A stretch of DNA of 64,000 nucleotides from Cognatishimia sp. WU-CL00825 (lineage in GTDB: Bacteria > Pseudomonadota > Alphaproteobacteria > Rhodobacterales > Rhodobacteraceae). A program made the position numbers and the translations under genes. The DNA lies in contig NZ_BAABWX010000001.1 in the NCBI RefSeq assembly GCF_040364665.1, forward strand, positions 186,001 through 250,000, in the 5' to 3' direction. Shown here in pieces: positions 53,680 to 63,618 of this stretch. The first letter of the stretch is position 1; each line of letters starts with the position of its first letter. Below the pieces are notes generated by a model, which was not told the DNA's origin, searched no databases, and saw only the letters and a program-made list of their open reading frames with translations.

Positions 53680-53795
53680 GGCAGCTCCTCTTCTGACCCT
53701 TTAAGGTGTAGAAGGTAAAGCGCGGACCTGTAAAGAGTTGCGGGATTACAGGCCATAAAACGTGGCAAAACTTAGCAAAATTGTAGTAAAATGAA

Positions 53796-53859
53796 TTGCA
53801 AACTATTGCAAACTAGGCGCTTTTTAACGAAACTTTGCAGTGTTTGCAAAATTTACAAA
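53796..53859. promoter_or_regulatory. Repeated TTTGCAAA-like sites upstream of prpE (PccR/ScfR-type)
   Basis: Two direct repeats TTGCAAAC (53796 and 53806) are followed by TTTGCA (53834), TTTGCAAA (53843) and TTTACAAA (53852). PccR, the short-chain fatty acyl-CoA regulator of Rhodobacter, is recalled to bind paired TTTGCAAA sequences. The exact 4-bp spacing is not reproduced here, so assignment is by similarity and by the match with gene function. Confidence 0.55.
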
Positions 53860-53897
53860 ATCTTGACGACTCAGGGTGCCGATCTTGTAAATTTTGT

Positions 53898-53926
53898 AAA
53901 AATCACCCGTGAATCGGGCGATTTTT
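53898..53926 (-). terminator. Rho-independent terminator of maeB
   Basis: AAAAATC-A-CCCG pairs with CGGG-C-GATTTTT (one mismatch) around loop TGAAT, with a T-tract on the minus strand. It lies about 20 bases after the maeB stop. Confidence 0.8.
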
Positions 53927-53945
53927 ACTTTTCCTCTGAAACCGC

Positions 53946-56225
53946 TTAGCCGTATTGGCTGACAGGTGTTCCTGATATGGCGGCCATGTTCAGCAAGCCC
54001 CGCGCCGTGACCGAAGGCGTCACGATATGGGCGCGATTGCCCATGCCCATCAAAATCGGTCCAACCGCCAGCGCATCTGCTTTCATTTTCAGAATATTGC
54101 GGGTTGCCGAGGCCGCATCTGCATGGCCGAAAATCAGCACATTGGCCGGTCCACTCAAACGATTAGATGGCAGCAAGCGCGCGCATAGCTCTGGGTCAAG
54201 CGCGGCATCAACATTCATTTCGCCTTCGTATTCAAAGTCGGTCTCTGTTGCGTCCAGCAAAGCAATGGCATCGCGCAGGCGTTTGCCCGACCCTTCGCTC
54301 TGATTGCCAAATTGCGACTGCGAGCAAAAGGCAACCCGGGGTTCCACGCCAAAGCGCCGCGCGTGGCGTGCAGCCCCCTGGGCCACCATCGCCAGCTGTT
54401 CCGGAGAGGGCAGGGACCATACATGGGTATCTGCTATAAACAGCGGCCCATCTTCCATGATCATCAGCGACAACGCCCCATGTGGCGCATGCTCTGCATC
54501 CCCCAAGACCTGCGAGACATATTCCAAATGCCACCTGAATTCGCCAAAGGTGCCGCAAATCAAACTGTCGGCTTCGCCGCGATGCACCATGGTTGCGCCA
54601 ATCGCTGTGGTGTTGGTCCGCATGATGGCCCGTGCAATATCCGGCGTTGCGCCTTTGCGCGCCATCAAACCGTAATAGGTCTGCCAATAATCCCGATACC
54701 GTGGGTCGTTTTCCGGGTTCACCAAGTCAAAGTCGCGCTGGGGTCGGATGGTCAGGCCCAATCGTTCACAACGACGCTCAACCACATCAGGACGGCCAAT
54801 TAAAATGGGCTTTTCGGTGGTTTCCTCCAAAATTGCCTGTGCCGCGCGCAACACGCGCTCATCTTCACCTTCACTAAAGACAATACGTCGCGAAACCGAC
54901 CGTGCCGCTTCAAACACCGGGCGCATCAACAGGGCTGACTTAAACACCGATTGCTCAAGCGTCTTCTTATAGGCTTCCATATCGGCAATCGGCCGTTTGG
55001 CCACGCCGCTTTCCATCGCGGCCTGGGCAACTGCAGCAGACACAATGCCGACCAATCGAGGGTCAAATGGCTTTGGAATAAGATAATCCGCCCCAAACGT
55101 CAGCTGTTCACCCTTATAGGCCGCCGCCGCTTCTGCCGAGGTTGTTTCGCGCGCCAATTTGGCAATGCCCTCGACACAGGCAATTTTCATCTGGTCATTG
55201 ATTTCTGTTGCCCCAACATCCAGCGCGCCGCGAAAGATGAACGGGAAACACAAAACGTTATTCACCTGATTTGGGAAATCGCTCCGGCCCGTTGCGATAA
55301 TCGCATCTGGCGCGACCGTGCGTGCCAGCTCTGGCATGATTTCCGGATTGGGGTTAGCCAAGGCAAACAGGATAGGTTGCGACGTCATTTTCGCCACCAT
55401 TTCCGGCTTCAGAACGTTTGGTCCTGACAGGCCCAGGAACATATCGGCACCTTCAATCACCTGATCAAGCGTGCGCAAATCGGAGGCCTGCGCATAGGCC
55501 GCCTTTTGCGGGTTCATATCCTCGGCGCGGCCCTCATAGACCAAACCATGAATGTCACACAGCCAGATATTTTCGCGCTTGACCCCAAGCTTGACCAGCA
55601 TGTTCAAGCAGGCGATGCCCGCAGCGCCGCCGCCGGTTGACACAATCTTAATGTCTTCAAACGATTTGTTGGCCACGCGCAGCGCGTTGGTCGCCGCTGC
55701 ACCAACCACAATCGCCGTGCCATGTTGATCGTCGTGAAAAACCGGAATGTTCATGCGCTCGCGGCACAGTTGCTCGACCACAAAACAATCAGGTGCCTTG
55801 ATGTCTTCTAGGTTGATCGCCCCAAAAGTTGGCCCCAATGCACAGACAATATCAGCCAATTTTTCCGGATCGGTCTCATCAACTTCGATATCAAAACAAT
55901 CAATATTGGCGAATTTTTTGAATAAAACCGCTTTGCCTTCCATCACAGGCTTTGACGCCAGCGCGCCAATGTTACCCAAACCAAGCACCGCGGTGCCGTT
56001 GGACACAACCGCCACCAAGTTGCCGCGCGAGGTATAGCGCGCAGCATTCTCGGCATCTGATTTGATTTCCAAACAGGCTTCGGCAACGCCGGGTGAATAG
56101 GCCAGTGACAGATCTCGCCCGTTGGCCAGGGGTTTGATGGCCCGCACTTCAAGCTTACCGGGTTTGGGGTGTTCATGATAATCCAAAGCCGCCTGGCGCA
56201 ATGTTTCTTGTTTTTCGTCTGACAT
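53946..56225 (-). CDS. maeB: NADP-dependent malic enzyme MaeB with phosphotransacetylase-like domain
   Basis: MaeB decarboxylates malate to pyruvate. The 759-residue protein is the long type. Its N-terminal malic enzyme (1 to about 430) has [24 protein letters not shown] and an NADP loop [13 protein letters not shown]. The C-terminal phosphotransacetylase-like domain (about 440-759) lacks acetyl transfer activity in known relatives and mediates allosteric control. It is divergent from the cdd operon with 331 bases between. Confidence 0.95.
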   Translation of the reverse strand: MSDEKQETLRQAALDYHEHPKPGKLEVRAIKPLANGRDLSLAYSPGVAEACLEIKSDAENAARYTSRGNLVAVVSNGTAVLGLGNIGALASKPVMEGKAVLFKKFANIDCFDIEVDETDPEKLADIVCALGPTFGAINLEDIKAPDCFVVEQLCRERMNIPVFHDDQHGTAIVVGAAATNALRVANKSFEDIKIVSTGGGAAGIACLNMLVKLGVKRENIWLCDIHGLVYEGRAEDMNPQKAAYAQASDLRTLDQVIEGADMFLGLSGPNVLKPEMVAKMTSQPILFALANPNPEIMPELARTVAPDAIIATGRSDFPNQVNNVLCFPFIFRGALDVGATEINDQMKIACVEGIAKLARETTSAEAAAAYKGEQLTFGADYLIPKPFDPRLVGIVSAAVAQAAMESGVAKRPIADMEAYKKTLEQSVFKSALLMRPVFEAARSVSRRIVFSEGEDERVLRAAQAILEETTEKPILIGRPDVVERRCERLGLTIRPQRDFDLVNPENDPRYRDYWQTYYGLMARKGATPDIARAIMRTNTTAIGATMVHRGEADSLICGTFGEFRWHLEYVSQVLGDAEHAPHGALSLMIMEDGPLFIADTHVWSLPSPEQLAMVAQGAARHARRFGVEPRVAFCSQSQFGNQSEGSGKRLRDAIALLDATETDFEYEGEMNVDAALDPELCARLLPSNRLSGPANVLIFGHADAASATRNILKMKADALAVGPILMGMGNRAHIVTPSVTARGLLNMAAISGTPVSQYG

Positions 56226-56556
56226 GCCCTAGTCCCCTACCGTGTATTGTTTAGAGTTAAACTATTTTTTCAAAAATGAGAATAGCCATTTATTTGTGCT
56301 TCAGATTTCTTGCCATAGGCTTGCATCTTGCACTTTGATCAGAAACAAAAACACCCCCATCAACCGCAAGATCGTTGCATTCGTTTGGCAGAGCTTCATT
56401 GTAAAGCAATCGGCGCGGGCTTTGAGTTGTGTTTTTTGACCGATAAGTTAAAAATACGTGCTTTCAGCGTCGAATCTTGTGGCGCTGGCCGCAGGGCGTC
56501 GATGCAATTTTTTTTGGTGCGTGCTTGGTTTGCGTGTGGTTTGAAAGGAAACAAAG
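56226..56556. other. Divergent region between maeB and cdd
   Basis: This 331-bp AT-rich region should hold the promoters of maeB and the nucleoside operon. No clear operator or riboswitch was recognised. A 65-codon frame at 56242-56439 on the plus strand has no family look and lacks a good ribosome-binding site, so I do not call it. Confidence 0.5.
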
Positions 56557-56949
56557 ATGACATTGAAAGACAAAGCGCTTTCCGTACGTGAAAACGCCTA
56601 TGCCCCCTATTCAAATTTCAAAGTCGGCGCGGCCATCACCGCTGCGAACGGCGAGATTTTTGTTGGGTGCAATGTCGAAAATGTTGCTTATCCCGAGGGC
56701 ACCTGCGCCGAAGCCGGTGCCATTGCCGCAATGGTTGCTGCAGGTCAGTCCAGATTGACCAAAGTTTTTGTTGTGGCGGATGCGCCGCTGCCGGTTTCAC
56801 CCTGCGGAGGCTGTCGGCAAAAGCTAATCGAATTTGGCGACGGCGACGTTCAGGTCACAATGGCCACCATAAACGGTGTCGAAAAAAACATGACGCTCGC
56901 CGAATTGATGCCGGGTGCCTTTACCGAGCAGCATCTGGAGAATACCTAA
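56557..56949 (+). CDS. cdd: Cytidine deaminase
   Basis: Cdd deaminates cytidine and deoxycytidine to uridine forms. The 130-residue tetrameric type has the zinc site TCAEAGAIAAM (Cys and catalytic Glu) and the Cys pair CGGCRQ. YAPYSNFKVGAAI is typical. It heads the salvage operon; its stop is immediately followed by the deoA ATG. Confidence 0.94.
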   Translation: MTLKDKALSVRENAYAPYSNFKVGAAITAANGEIFVGCNVENVAYPEGTCAEAGAIAAMVAAGQSRLTKVFVVADAPLPVSPCGGCRQKLIEFGDGDVQVTMATINGVEKNMTLAELMPGAFTEQHLENT

Positions 56950-58257
56950 ATGGATGCACGTGCGATTATCGCCAAACTGCGTCAGGGCTATGAACCCGAA
57001 GCCGCAGAACTGGCATGGTTTGCGCAGGGTCTGGCCGATCAATCAGTCAGCGATGCACAGGCCGGGGCCTTTGCAATGGCCGTGTGTCTGAGTGGGCTGA
57101 CCGAACAATCCCGTGCCGATCTGACCCTGGCGATGCGCGATAGCGGTGACCGTTTGCAATGGAACCTTGATGGGCCAGTCTTAGACAAACACTCAACAGG
57201 TGGCATTGGCGATTGTGTGTCGCTGGTTCTGGCCCCAACTTTGGCGGCCTGCGGGGCTTATGTTCCGATGATTTCTGGCCGAGGTCTGGGTCACACTGGC
57301 GGCACATTGGACAAGCTGGAAAGCATTCCGGGCATGCGCGTTGATCTGTCAGAGCGCCGGTTTCGCGCCACCATCGCAGCGGCTGGCTGTGCAATTGTCA
57401 GCGCATCCGCCAATATCGCGCCAGCGGACAAACGACTTTATGCCATTCGCGATGTGACGGCGACGGTTGAAAGCCTCGATCTGATCACCGCCTCTATCCT
57501 TTCCAAAAAACTGGCCGCTGGTCTGGATCATCTGGTGCTGGACGTTAAAGCAGGCAGCGGTGCCTTTATGAAATCCACCGAGGATGCGCGCGCATTGGCA
57601 CAATCCTTGGTGCGCACCGCCAATCTGGCCGGCTGCGCGACATCGGCCTTTGTGACCGATATGAACCAACCCCTCGCCGCAGCGCTTGGCAATGCTTTGG
57701 AAATTGGCGAAGTGATGCAGGTGCTGTGCAATGGGGCCGCAGGGCGTCTGGCCGAACTCAGCACCATCTTGGGGGGCAATCTGCTGGCCAATGCGGGGCT
57801 TGCCAAAGACGCCAAAACGGGCGAACGCCTGTTTCAGGCCGCACTTACTGATGGGCGCGCCGCCGAGGCCTTTGGCAAAATGATCTTTGCACAGGGTGGG
57901 CCGGTGGCGTTTGCTGACAATTGGCAGCGGTTCTTGCCCGAGGCGACCGTGATCCGCGAAGTCACCGCACCCAAAAGCGGCTTTGTCACTGCCATTGACG
58001 GAGAGGCCCTTGGCTTGGCAGTGGTCGCCCTAGGCGGTGGACGCCAGGTCGAAAGCGATGTGGTGGATCCGTCGGTTGGTTTCTCTGATATTGTACCCTT
58101 GGGTCAGAAAGTGACCAAAGGACAGCCGTTGTTGCGGGTGCACGCCGCGCGCGAAGATGCCGCCACCCAAGCCGAACAGGCCGCCATAGGCTCAATCACT
58201 ATTGGGCCCAAAGCGCCGCAGGTTCTGCCCCTGATATTAGATCGGATTACACCATGA
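56950..58257 (+). CDS. deoA: Thymidine (pyrimidine nucleoside) phosphorylase DeoA
   Basis: DeoA cleaves thymidine or deoxyuridine to base and deoxyribose 1-phosphate. The 435-residue protein has the phosphate/nucleoside-binding KHSTGGIGDCVSL, GRGLGHTGGTLDKLE, and DVKAGSGAFMK. It overlaps deoB by four bases, so sugar phosphate produced here feeds DeoB directly. Confidence 0.95.
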   Translation: MDARAIIAKLRQGYEPEAAELAWFAQGLADQSVSDAQAGAFAMAVCLSGLTEQSRADLTLAMRDSGDRLQWNLDGPVLDKHSTGGIGDCVSLVLAPTLAACGAYVPMISGRGLGHTGGTLDKLESIPGMRVDLSERRFRATIAAAGCAIVSASANIAPADKRLYAIRDVTATVESLDLITASILSKKLAAGLDHLVLDVKAGSGAFMKSTEDARALAQSLVRTANLAGCATSAFVTDMNQPLAAALGNALEIGEVMQVLCNGAAGRLAELSTILGGNLLANAGLAKDAKTGERLFQAALTDGRAAEAFGKMIFAQGGPVAFADNWQRFLPEATVIREVTAPKSGFVTAIDGEALGLAVVALGGGRQVESDVVDPSVGFSDIVPLGQKVTKGQPLLRVHAAREDAATQAEQAAIGSITIGPKAPQVLPLILDRITP

Positions 58258-59468
58258 GCCGCGCGTTTCTTGTTGTCATGGATTCCGTCGGCTGTGGCGG
58301 CGCACCAGACGCGGATCGGTTCTTTAATGGATCGCTGCCAGACACCGGTGCCAACACGCTTGGCCATATCGCCCAAGCCTGTGCCGAGGGCCAAGCTGAA
58401 GACGGCCGCAGCGGTCCGCTTAAGCTGCCCAATCTGGATGCGCTTGGTTTAGGGGCCGCAACGCGACTGGCCTCAGCTGAACCAACACCGGGTTTGACAA
58501 TCACGCCAACAGGGCGCTGGGGCTCTGCGATCGAACGTTCCATTGGCAAAGACACTCCGTCTGGGCATTGGGAACTCGCGGGCCTGCCTGTGCCATGGGA
58601 CTGGAGCTATTTCCCAGACAGCCGCCCGGCCTTCCCCGAAGATTTGGTCAAGAAAATCACCGCCGCTGCCGGCATCGACGGCATCTTAGGGAATTGCCAC
58701 GCCTCTGGCACAGAAATCATCGCCGAAATGGGGGCGTTGCATATGCAGATTGGCTTTCCAATCTGCTACACCTCTGCGGACAGCGTGTTGCAAGTGGCCG
58801 CACATGAACACAGCTTTGGACTGGATCGCCTGCTCAGCATGTGCGAAACCATCGCGCCGATTTTGCATGACATGAAAGTTGGGCGCGTAATTGCCCGGCC
58901 CTTTGTTGGCGACGCCAAAAATGGCTTTAGGCGCACGCCAAATCGCAAAGACTTTGCCATCACGCCTCCCAGCCCGATCCTCACCAATTGGGTGCAGGAT
59001 GCAGGGCAACAAGTCTATGCACTGGGTAAAATCGGCGACATCTTTTCGATGCAAGGCATTGATGAGATCCACAAAGGGCCAGATGCGATATTGATGCAGC
59101 ACCTGCATGACCTTGCCGATACCGCTGTGAATGGCAGCCTGACCTTTGCAAATTTTGTCGAATTTGACAGCCTTTATGGCCATCGTCGCGACATCTCTGG
59201 CTATGCCCGAGCGCTGGAATGGTTTGACGCTGAAATCGGCGCGCTCTTGCCCAAATTGCGGGCCGACGATCTGCTGATCATCACCGCAGACCACGGCAAT
59301 GATCCCAGCTGGCCCGGCACCGATCACACCCGCGAACAAGTGCCCGTTCTGTGCCATGGCGTGGGTCCCGGCGAAATCGGGAAAATCGAGTTTTCAGATG
59401 TGGCCGCCTCTGTGGCCCATCACCTAGGGGTGCCCGCACAGGGGCCCGGAAGGAGCTTTCTTAAATGA
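58254..59468 (+). CDS. deoB: Phosphopentomutase DeoB
   Basis: DeoB converts (deoxy)ribose 1-phosphate to 5-phosphate. The 404-residue alkaline phosphatase-like enzyme has VVMDSVGCGGAPDAD (metal Asp), GKDTPSGHWELAG with the catalytic Thr, and ITADHGNDPSWPGTDHTRE with metal ligands. It is coupled to deoA and add by four-base overlaps. deoC, the next step in deoxyribose use, is not in this window. Confidence 0.95.
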   Translation: MSRAFLVVMDSVGCGGAPDADRFFNGSLPDTGANTLGHIAQACAEGQAEDGRSGPLKLPNLDALGLGAATRLASAEPTPGLTITPTGRWGSAIERSIGKDTPSGHWELAGLPVPWDWSYFPDSRPAFPEDLVKKITAAAGIDGILGNCHASGTEIIAEMGALHMQIGFPICYTSADSVLQVAAHEHSFGLDRLLSMCETIAPILHDMKVGRVIARPFVGDAKNGFRRTPNRKDFAITPPSPILTNWVQDAGQQVYALGKIGDIFSMQGIDEIHKGPDAILMQHLHDLADTAVNGSLTFANFVEFDSLYGHRRDISGYARALEWFDAEIGALLPKLRADDLLIITADHGNDPSWPGTDHTREQVPVLCHGVGPGEIGKIEFSDVAASVAHHLGVPAQGPGRSFLK

Positions 59469-60451
59469 ACGTCGCAGACCTGCCCAAAGTTGAACTTCAT
59501 TTGCACCACGAAGGCGCGGCTCCGCCAGCGTTTGTACGCCAGCTGGCGCAGGAAAAAAGCGTGGATATTTCCAAGGTTTTTAATGCGCAGGGCGGTTATG
59601 CTTTCAATGATTTTGTGCATTTTCTTTCGGTCTACGAACAGGCCACATCCGTGCTTAAAACCCCGGAGGACTACGGGCGTTTGACCACTGCGGTGCTTGA
59701 AGAAAGCGCTGCAAATGGCGTGGTGTACACCGAAAGCTTCATTTCGCCTGACTTTTGCGGTGGCGGCGATCTGGGCGCGTGGAAGGAATATTTGCACGCC
59801 ATCCAAGACGCTGCTGACAAAGCAGAGGCCGCGCATGGCATTATCCTGCGGGCTGTTGTGACCTGTGTGCGCCATTTTGGGCCGGAAAAAGCCAAGGCCA
59901 GCGCGCTTTGTGCGGCTGAAACTGCCGGTGACTGGGTTGTAGGCTTTGGCATGGGCGGCGACGAAGGGCAGGGCCGTCAAGGCGACTTTGCCTATAGCTA
60001 TGACATGGCGCGCGAAGCAGGACTGCGTCTTACCTCTCACGCCGGTGAATTTGGTGGCCCTGACAGCGTCCGCGACGCTATTCGCGATCTGGGGGTCGAA
60101 CGCATCGGCCACGGCGTGCGTGCCATCGAAGATCCCGAGTTGGTGCAAGAGTTGATTGATCGCGACATCACCCTCGAGGTCTGCCCCGGCTCTAACGTGG
60201 TGCTTGGCGTGTTCCCAGACTTCGCCGCCCATCCCATCGAACGCTTGCGCAGCGCTGGTGTGAAAGTCACCGTGTCTACCGACGATCCCCCGTTTTTTGC
60301 CACAACAATGCGCCGTGAATATCAGATGCTGAACCAAGCCTTTGGCTATGATGCCGATATTTTTCACACCCTGAACACCACAGCCGCGCATGCGGCGTTT
60401 TGCAATGATGAAACCCGTGCGCGGGTTCTAAAAGCACTGGAAACCACATGA
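59465..60451 (+). CDS. add: Adenosine deaminase
   Basis: Add converts adenosine to inosine. The 328-residue protein has the zinc HxH motif in [10 protein letters not shown], the SHAGE catalytic motif (HAGEFGGP) and [10 protein letters not shown] with metal-ligand Asp. It lies in the salvage operon between deoB and upp with four-base overlaps at both ends. Adenine-specific variants share this fold, so strict substrate choice is inference. Confidence 0.9.
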   Translation: MNVADLPKVELHLHHEGAAPPAFVRQLAQEKSVDISKVFNAQGGYAFNDFVHFLSVYEQATSVLKTPEDYGRLTTAVLEESAANGVVYTESFISPDFCGGGDLGAWKEYLHAIQDAADKAEAAHGIILRAVVTCVRHFGPEKAKASALCAAETAGDWVVGFGMGGDEGQGRQGDFAYSYDMAREAGLRLTSHAGEFGGPDSVRDAIRDLGVERIGHGVRAIEDPELVQELIDRDITLEVCPGSNVVLGVFPDFAAHPIERLRSAGVKVTVSTDDPPFFATTMRREYQMLNQAFGYDADIFHTLNTTAAHAAFCNDETRARVLKALETT

Positions 60452-61080
60452 CTGACCATCTGACTGTTGTGAACCACCCTTTGGTGCAACACAAACTGAC
60501 CCTGATGCGCAAAACCACAACCTCGACCTCAGAATTTCGCCAACTGCTGCGCGAAATCAGCCAATTGTTGGCCTATGAGGTGACGCGCGAATTGCCCCTA
60601 ACCTCGGCGCGTATCACAACCCCGATGCAAGAGATGGATGCGCCGGTTCTGGCCGGTCGCAAGTTGGCTTTGGTCTCTATTTTGCGCGCAGGCAACGGGC
60701 TTTTGGACGGGATGCTAGAGTTGATCCCATCAGCGCGCGTTGGGTTTGTTGGCCTGTACCGTGACGAAGAAACCCTGCAGCCTGTGCAGTATTATTTCAA
60801 AGTGCCAACCCAAATGGACAAACGGTTGGTGATCGCGGTGGACCCGATGCTGGCGACTGGCAATTCCTCGGTAGCTGCCATTGATTTGCTGAAAGAAAGC
60901 GGTGCCAAAGACATACGCTTTTTGTGCCTTCTGGCGGCCCCCGAAGGCGTGGCGCGCATGAAGGAAGCCCATCCAGACGTCCAGATTGTAACCGCATCTT
61001 TGGACGAGCGCCTAAACGAGCAAGGCTATATCGTTCCAGGGCTAGGTGACGCGGGTGACCGCATGTTTGGCACAAAATAG
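60448..61080 (+). CDS. upp: Uracil phosphoribosyltransferase
   Basis: Upp makes UMP from uracil and PRPP, closing the salvage pathway after Cdd and DeoA. The 210-residue protein has the PRPP loop [30 protein letters not shown] and the uracil-binding [16 protein letters not shown] at the C-terminus. It is the last gene of the five-gene operon; no clear terminator was seen. Confidence 0.95.
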   Translation: MTDHLTVVNHPLVQHKLTLMRKTTTSTSEFRQLLREISQLLAYEVTRELPLTSARITTPMQEMDAPVLAGRKLALVSILRAGNGLLDGMLELIPSARVGFVGLYRDEETLQPVQYYFKVPTQMDKRLVIAVDPMLATGNSSVAAIDLLKESGAKDIRFLCLLAAPEGVARMKEAHPDVQIVTASLDERLNEQGYIVPGLGDAGDRMFGTK

Positions 61081-61146
61081 CTCTATGCCTGCTTTACTCA
61101 TATAGGGTTTTGCGGCTAGTGTGTCCCCATATCTTGTGGGGGCACG

Positions 61147-62433
61147 ATGCAGTTAACCAGGACCATAGCGATCGCTTTGATTGCCAGTATTGCAAGCTTA
61201 GGCACGGTCGATGCCCAAAGCCTGCGCAAAGACGGCACGCCGTCAGAGTTTCCACCCGCGTCTTTTTCGGGCAAACAATTTGTCGATAGTCGGGGCTGCG
61301 TGTTTATACGCGCCGGTATTGATGGCGCTGTCACCTGGGTGCCACGTGTTGCCCGAGATCGCAAAATGATTTGTGGGTTCAAGCCGACCTTCGCCAGTGG
61401 CACCGGGGGCGCAACCTCTGCGCAGCCAAGTGAAACCGTGGTGCAGATCGTGCCAAACGCGGCCCCTGTGTCTGCGCCGGTGAAAACCGCAAAACCCGTC
61501 AAAATCGCAAAGCCCAAAAAGGCAGCGCCCGTCCGGGTGGTCGCGGCCCCAAAGCCGCGCGCATTGCCTAAGATGGCCAAGGCCAAGCCTGCTGCCAAAC
61601 CGGCCTATAAAGCAACAAAAGTCGCAAAGGTTGCGCCTCAGCCCGCCGTCACGGTGCCCACACCTGCATCGCATCAGACTGCAATTTGCGGTAATATCAG
61701 CGCTCAAAGCGCGAAATACCTAAGCCACCCCACCGCTAAAGTACGGTGCGGGTCGCAAGTTCAGGCGGCCAATACCGCTATTGCGGGCAAACCGGTGATG
61801 CAACGCAGGATTGGCGCACAGCCGCGTCGGGTGGTCTCTGCACATGCGGATCAAACCCATGCTGTCGCCCCGATCAAGCCGCGCCGCGGTCAGGTTGTGG
61901 TTCAAGGGCAGGTCAGCCCACACACCCGAGTGGTGCCGCGCCACGTTTATGAAAGCCGCTTTTATACGCTGGATGTTGTAAAGCCGCCGCGCGGCTATAC
62001 GACGGTCTGGAAAGATGATCGTCTGAATCCGCGCCGCGCCGAACAAACCTTTGCTGGCAAGGCCCAGATGGAACAGATTTGGTGGCATGGCACACCGCGC
62101 TGGCCACGTTGGGGCACCGCCATTGAACCGGTGGCTACACAGCCGGTCAAAACCAAAGTTGTGGTTGGATCCAAAGGCGCACCGGCCCAGAAAACCATGC
62201 GTTTGGGGCATAATGCCTTTGTGCAGGTCGCGACCTATGCCTCGCAAAAAGACGCGCAAGCCGTGGCCCGTCGGGTGCGCGCTTTGGGGCTTCCGGTCCG
62301 CATCGGCAAGGTCAATCGCAATGGCCAAACTTTGCGGATGGTTTTAGCAGGCCCATTTGGCGACTCTGGCAGCGCGCAATCCGCTTTGAGCCGCGCGCAT
62401 TCAGCAGGTTTCGGCAACGCCCGCATCCGTTAG
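61147..62433 (+). CDS. Secreted SPOR-domain protein
   Basis: The 428-residue protein has a signal peptide (TIAIALIASIASLGTVDAQ), an N-terminal domain with two Cys (DSRGCVFIRAGIDG and MICGFKP), a Lys/Pro/Ala-rich linker (about residues 115-170), and a C-terminal SPOR domain (about 355-428). The SPOR domain begins AFVQVATYASQKDAQAVARR and binds denuded septal peptidoglycan. It is likely a periplasmic or outer envelope protein linked to cell division. The role of the N-terminal domain is unknown. Confidence 0.82.
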   Translation: MQLTRTIAIALIASIASLGTVDAQSLRKDGTPSEFPPASFSGKQFVDSRGCVFIRAGIDGAVTWVPRVARDRKMICGFKPTFASGTGGATSAQPSETVVQIVPNAAPVSAPVKTAKPVKIAKPKKAAPVRVVAAPKPRALPKMAKAKPAAKPAYKATKVAKVAPQPAVTVPTPASHQTAICGNISAQSAKYLSHPTAKVRCGSQVQAANTAIAGKPVMQRRIGAQPRRVVSAHADQTHAVAPIKPRRGQVVVQGQVSPHTRVVPRHVYESRFYTLDVVKPPRGYTTVWKDDRLNPRRAEQTFAGKAQMEQIWWHGTPRWPRWGTAIEPVATQPVKTKVVVGSKGAPAQKTMRLGHNAFVQVATYASQKDAQAVARRVRALGLPVRIGKVNRNGQTLRMVLAGPFGDSGSAQSALSRAHSAGFGNARIR

Positions 62434-62451
62434 GCCCGCAGAGCAAATGAA

Positions 62452-62486
62452 AAACCCCGGTGAAAAGCTTTGCTTTCCCGGGGTTT
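62452..62486. terminator. Bidirectional terminator after the SPOR-protein gene
   Basis: AAACCCCGG pairs with CCGGGGTTT, extended by an inner AAAGC/GCTTT stem. It lies between the SPOR gene and the convergent 62506 gene and can serve either. Confidence 0.75.
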
Positions 62487-62505
62487 AGCATGTCTGCAAA
62501 ATGGC

Positions 62506-63516
62506 TCAGTTGGTGCAGATTTCCTGCAAGGCCACCCAATCCCCATCCCCAAGCACTGGCGCAACTTGCCCAAGCACTGCATCCGCTTCGATCAGATCAA
62601 GCGTGGTTTCGCCAGACACATCTTGGGCATAGCCATAGGGGGCCGCCACAAGCTGAAGGTCCGAAAAATGCCGCAACATCTGATCCAGCTCAACCGCAGC
62701 AGGGGATTCAGACACCAGCGCCTCGGCATAGCCGCGCAGGGTCTTATCGGTCAATTGACCGGTTGTCAGCAGGCGAAAACTTGCGGCGATACCACCAGAA
62801 CTTAGCAGTTTTTCCAAAGGGTCCAGCGCCGCAGCGCGCACGGTTTCAGCGGCCAAATAACCCGCCGCAACAGCCGGGTCTTCGTGGTCTTCCAATATGG
62901 TGCGCGACATGACAATTGCCCCGCCCGGCAGCGCCGCCGTATGGCGAATACCATCAGGCACCACAATGATTTCGCGCACATTAACCCGTTTGGCCAAGGT
63001 TTTTAACGCCGCATCCGCCGCTGGCTCGTGGCAAGGCAATCCCGTCACGCTTTGCAAATGCGCTACGATATCTTGTCCAATCACCACGCGATTGATCTGT
63101 GGCACAACCTTGGTCACGTGACTGCGCAAGGCACCGGGCAGCCAGAATATCCCCAGGGCAACCACCGCCGCTATCGAACCTGTCAACGCCACCCCACGCA
63201 ACCGCCCCGGACGCGGCGTGGTTTTGTGAATGGCCTTTTGCAGCTTTTCAATCGCGGCGATCATTTCGGTTTCATCGCCGGCAATTTCCAAGGTTTCCTC
63301 GGGGCTTCCAACGGGGTGATACAGCGCTGGGGTCACGCCAGGGTTGGCACGATGGACAGCTGGCAGCGACCAATGGGCCAACGGGCGCTCTTGCATGTCG
63401 GTCACCACCAAAGTGGCATCACCAACAGCCACAATCACCTCGCGGCGCTGCGCCTCTGTGGTCTCACGCCACAGGCCCGAAGCCTCGAGCCGTTGATATT
63501 TGTTTAGGGCGACCAT
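62506..63516 (-). CDS. Conserved hypothetical membrane-anchored protein
   Basis: The 336-residue protein has an N-terminal cytoplasmic part (1 to about 115), one transmembrane helix at about 126-142 (VALTGSIAAVVALGIFW), and a periplasmic region of about 190 residues. That region includes PGGAIVMSRTILEDHEDPAV, which resembles the HExxH area of M48-like peptidases in spacing but has no HExxH. It may thus be a peptidase-like protein without its zinc motif. Start ATG 63516. It is divergent from the sulfotransferase gene. Function not known. Confidence 0.7.
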   Translation of the reverse strand: MVALNKYQRLEASGLWRETTEAQRREVIVAVGDATLVVTDMQERPLAHWSLPAVHRANPGVTPALYHPVGSPEETLEIAGDETEMIAAIEKLQKAIHKTTPRPGRLRGVALTGSIAAVVALGIFWLPGALRSHVTKVVPQINRVVIGQDIVAHLQSVTGLPCHEPAADAALKTLAKRVNVREIIVVPDGIRHTAALPGGAIVMSRTILEDHEDPAVAAGYLAAETVRAAALDPLEKLLSSGGIAASFRLLTTGQLTDKTLRGYAEALVSESPAAVELDQMLRHFSDLQLVAAPYGYAQDVSGETTLDLIEADAVLGQVAPVLGDGDWVALQEICTN

Positions 63517-63618
63517 ATGCGCTGCTGCTCTTTGTTCTTTTGCCCAAAAACTACACCGAAAAACCGGCTTTCGCAATCAGCGCTGGTCACCTCATCCTGG
63601 GGTCGATAAGCTCTGACC

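Noticed and set aside
56242..56439. 65-codon plus-strand frame between maeB and cdd
   Set aside because: No ribosome-binding site, no recognisable family, and it occupies the expected promoter region.
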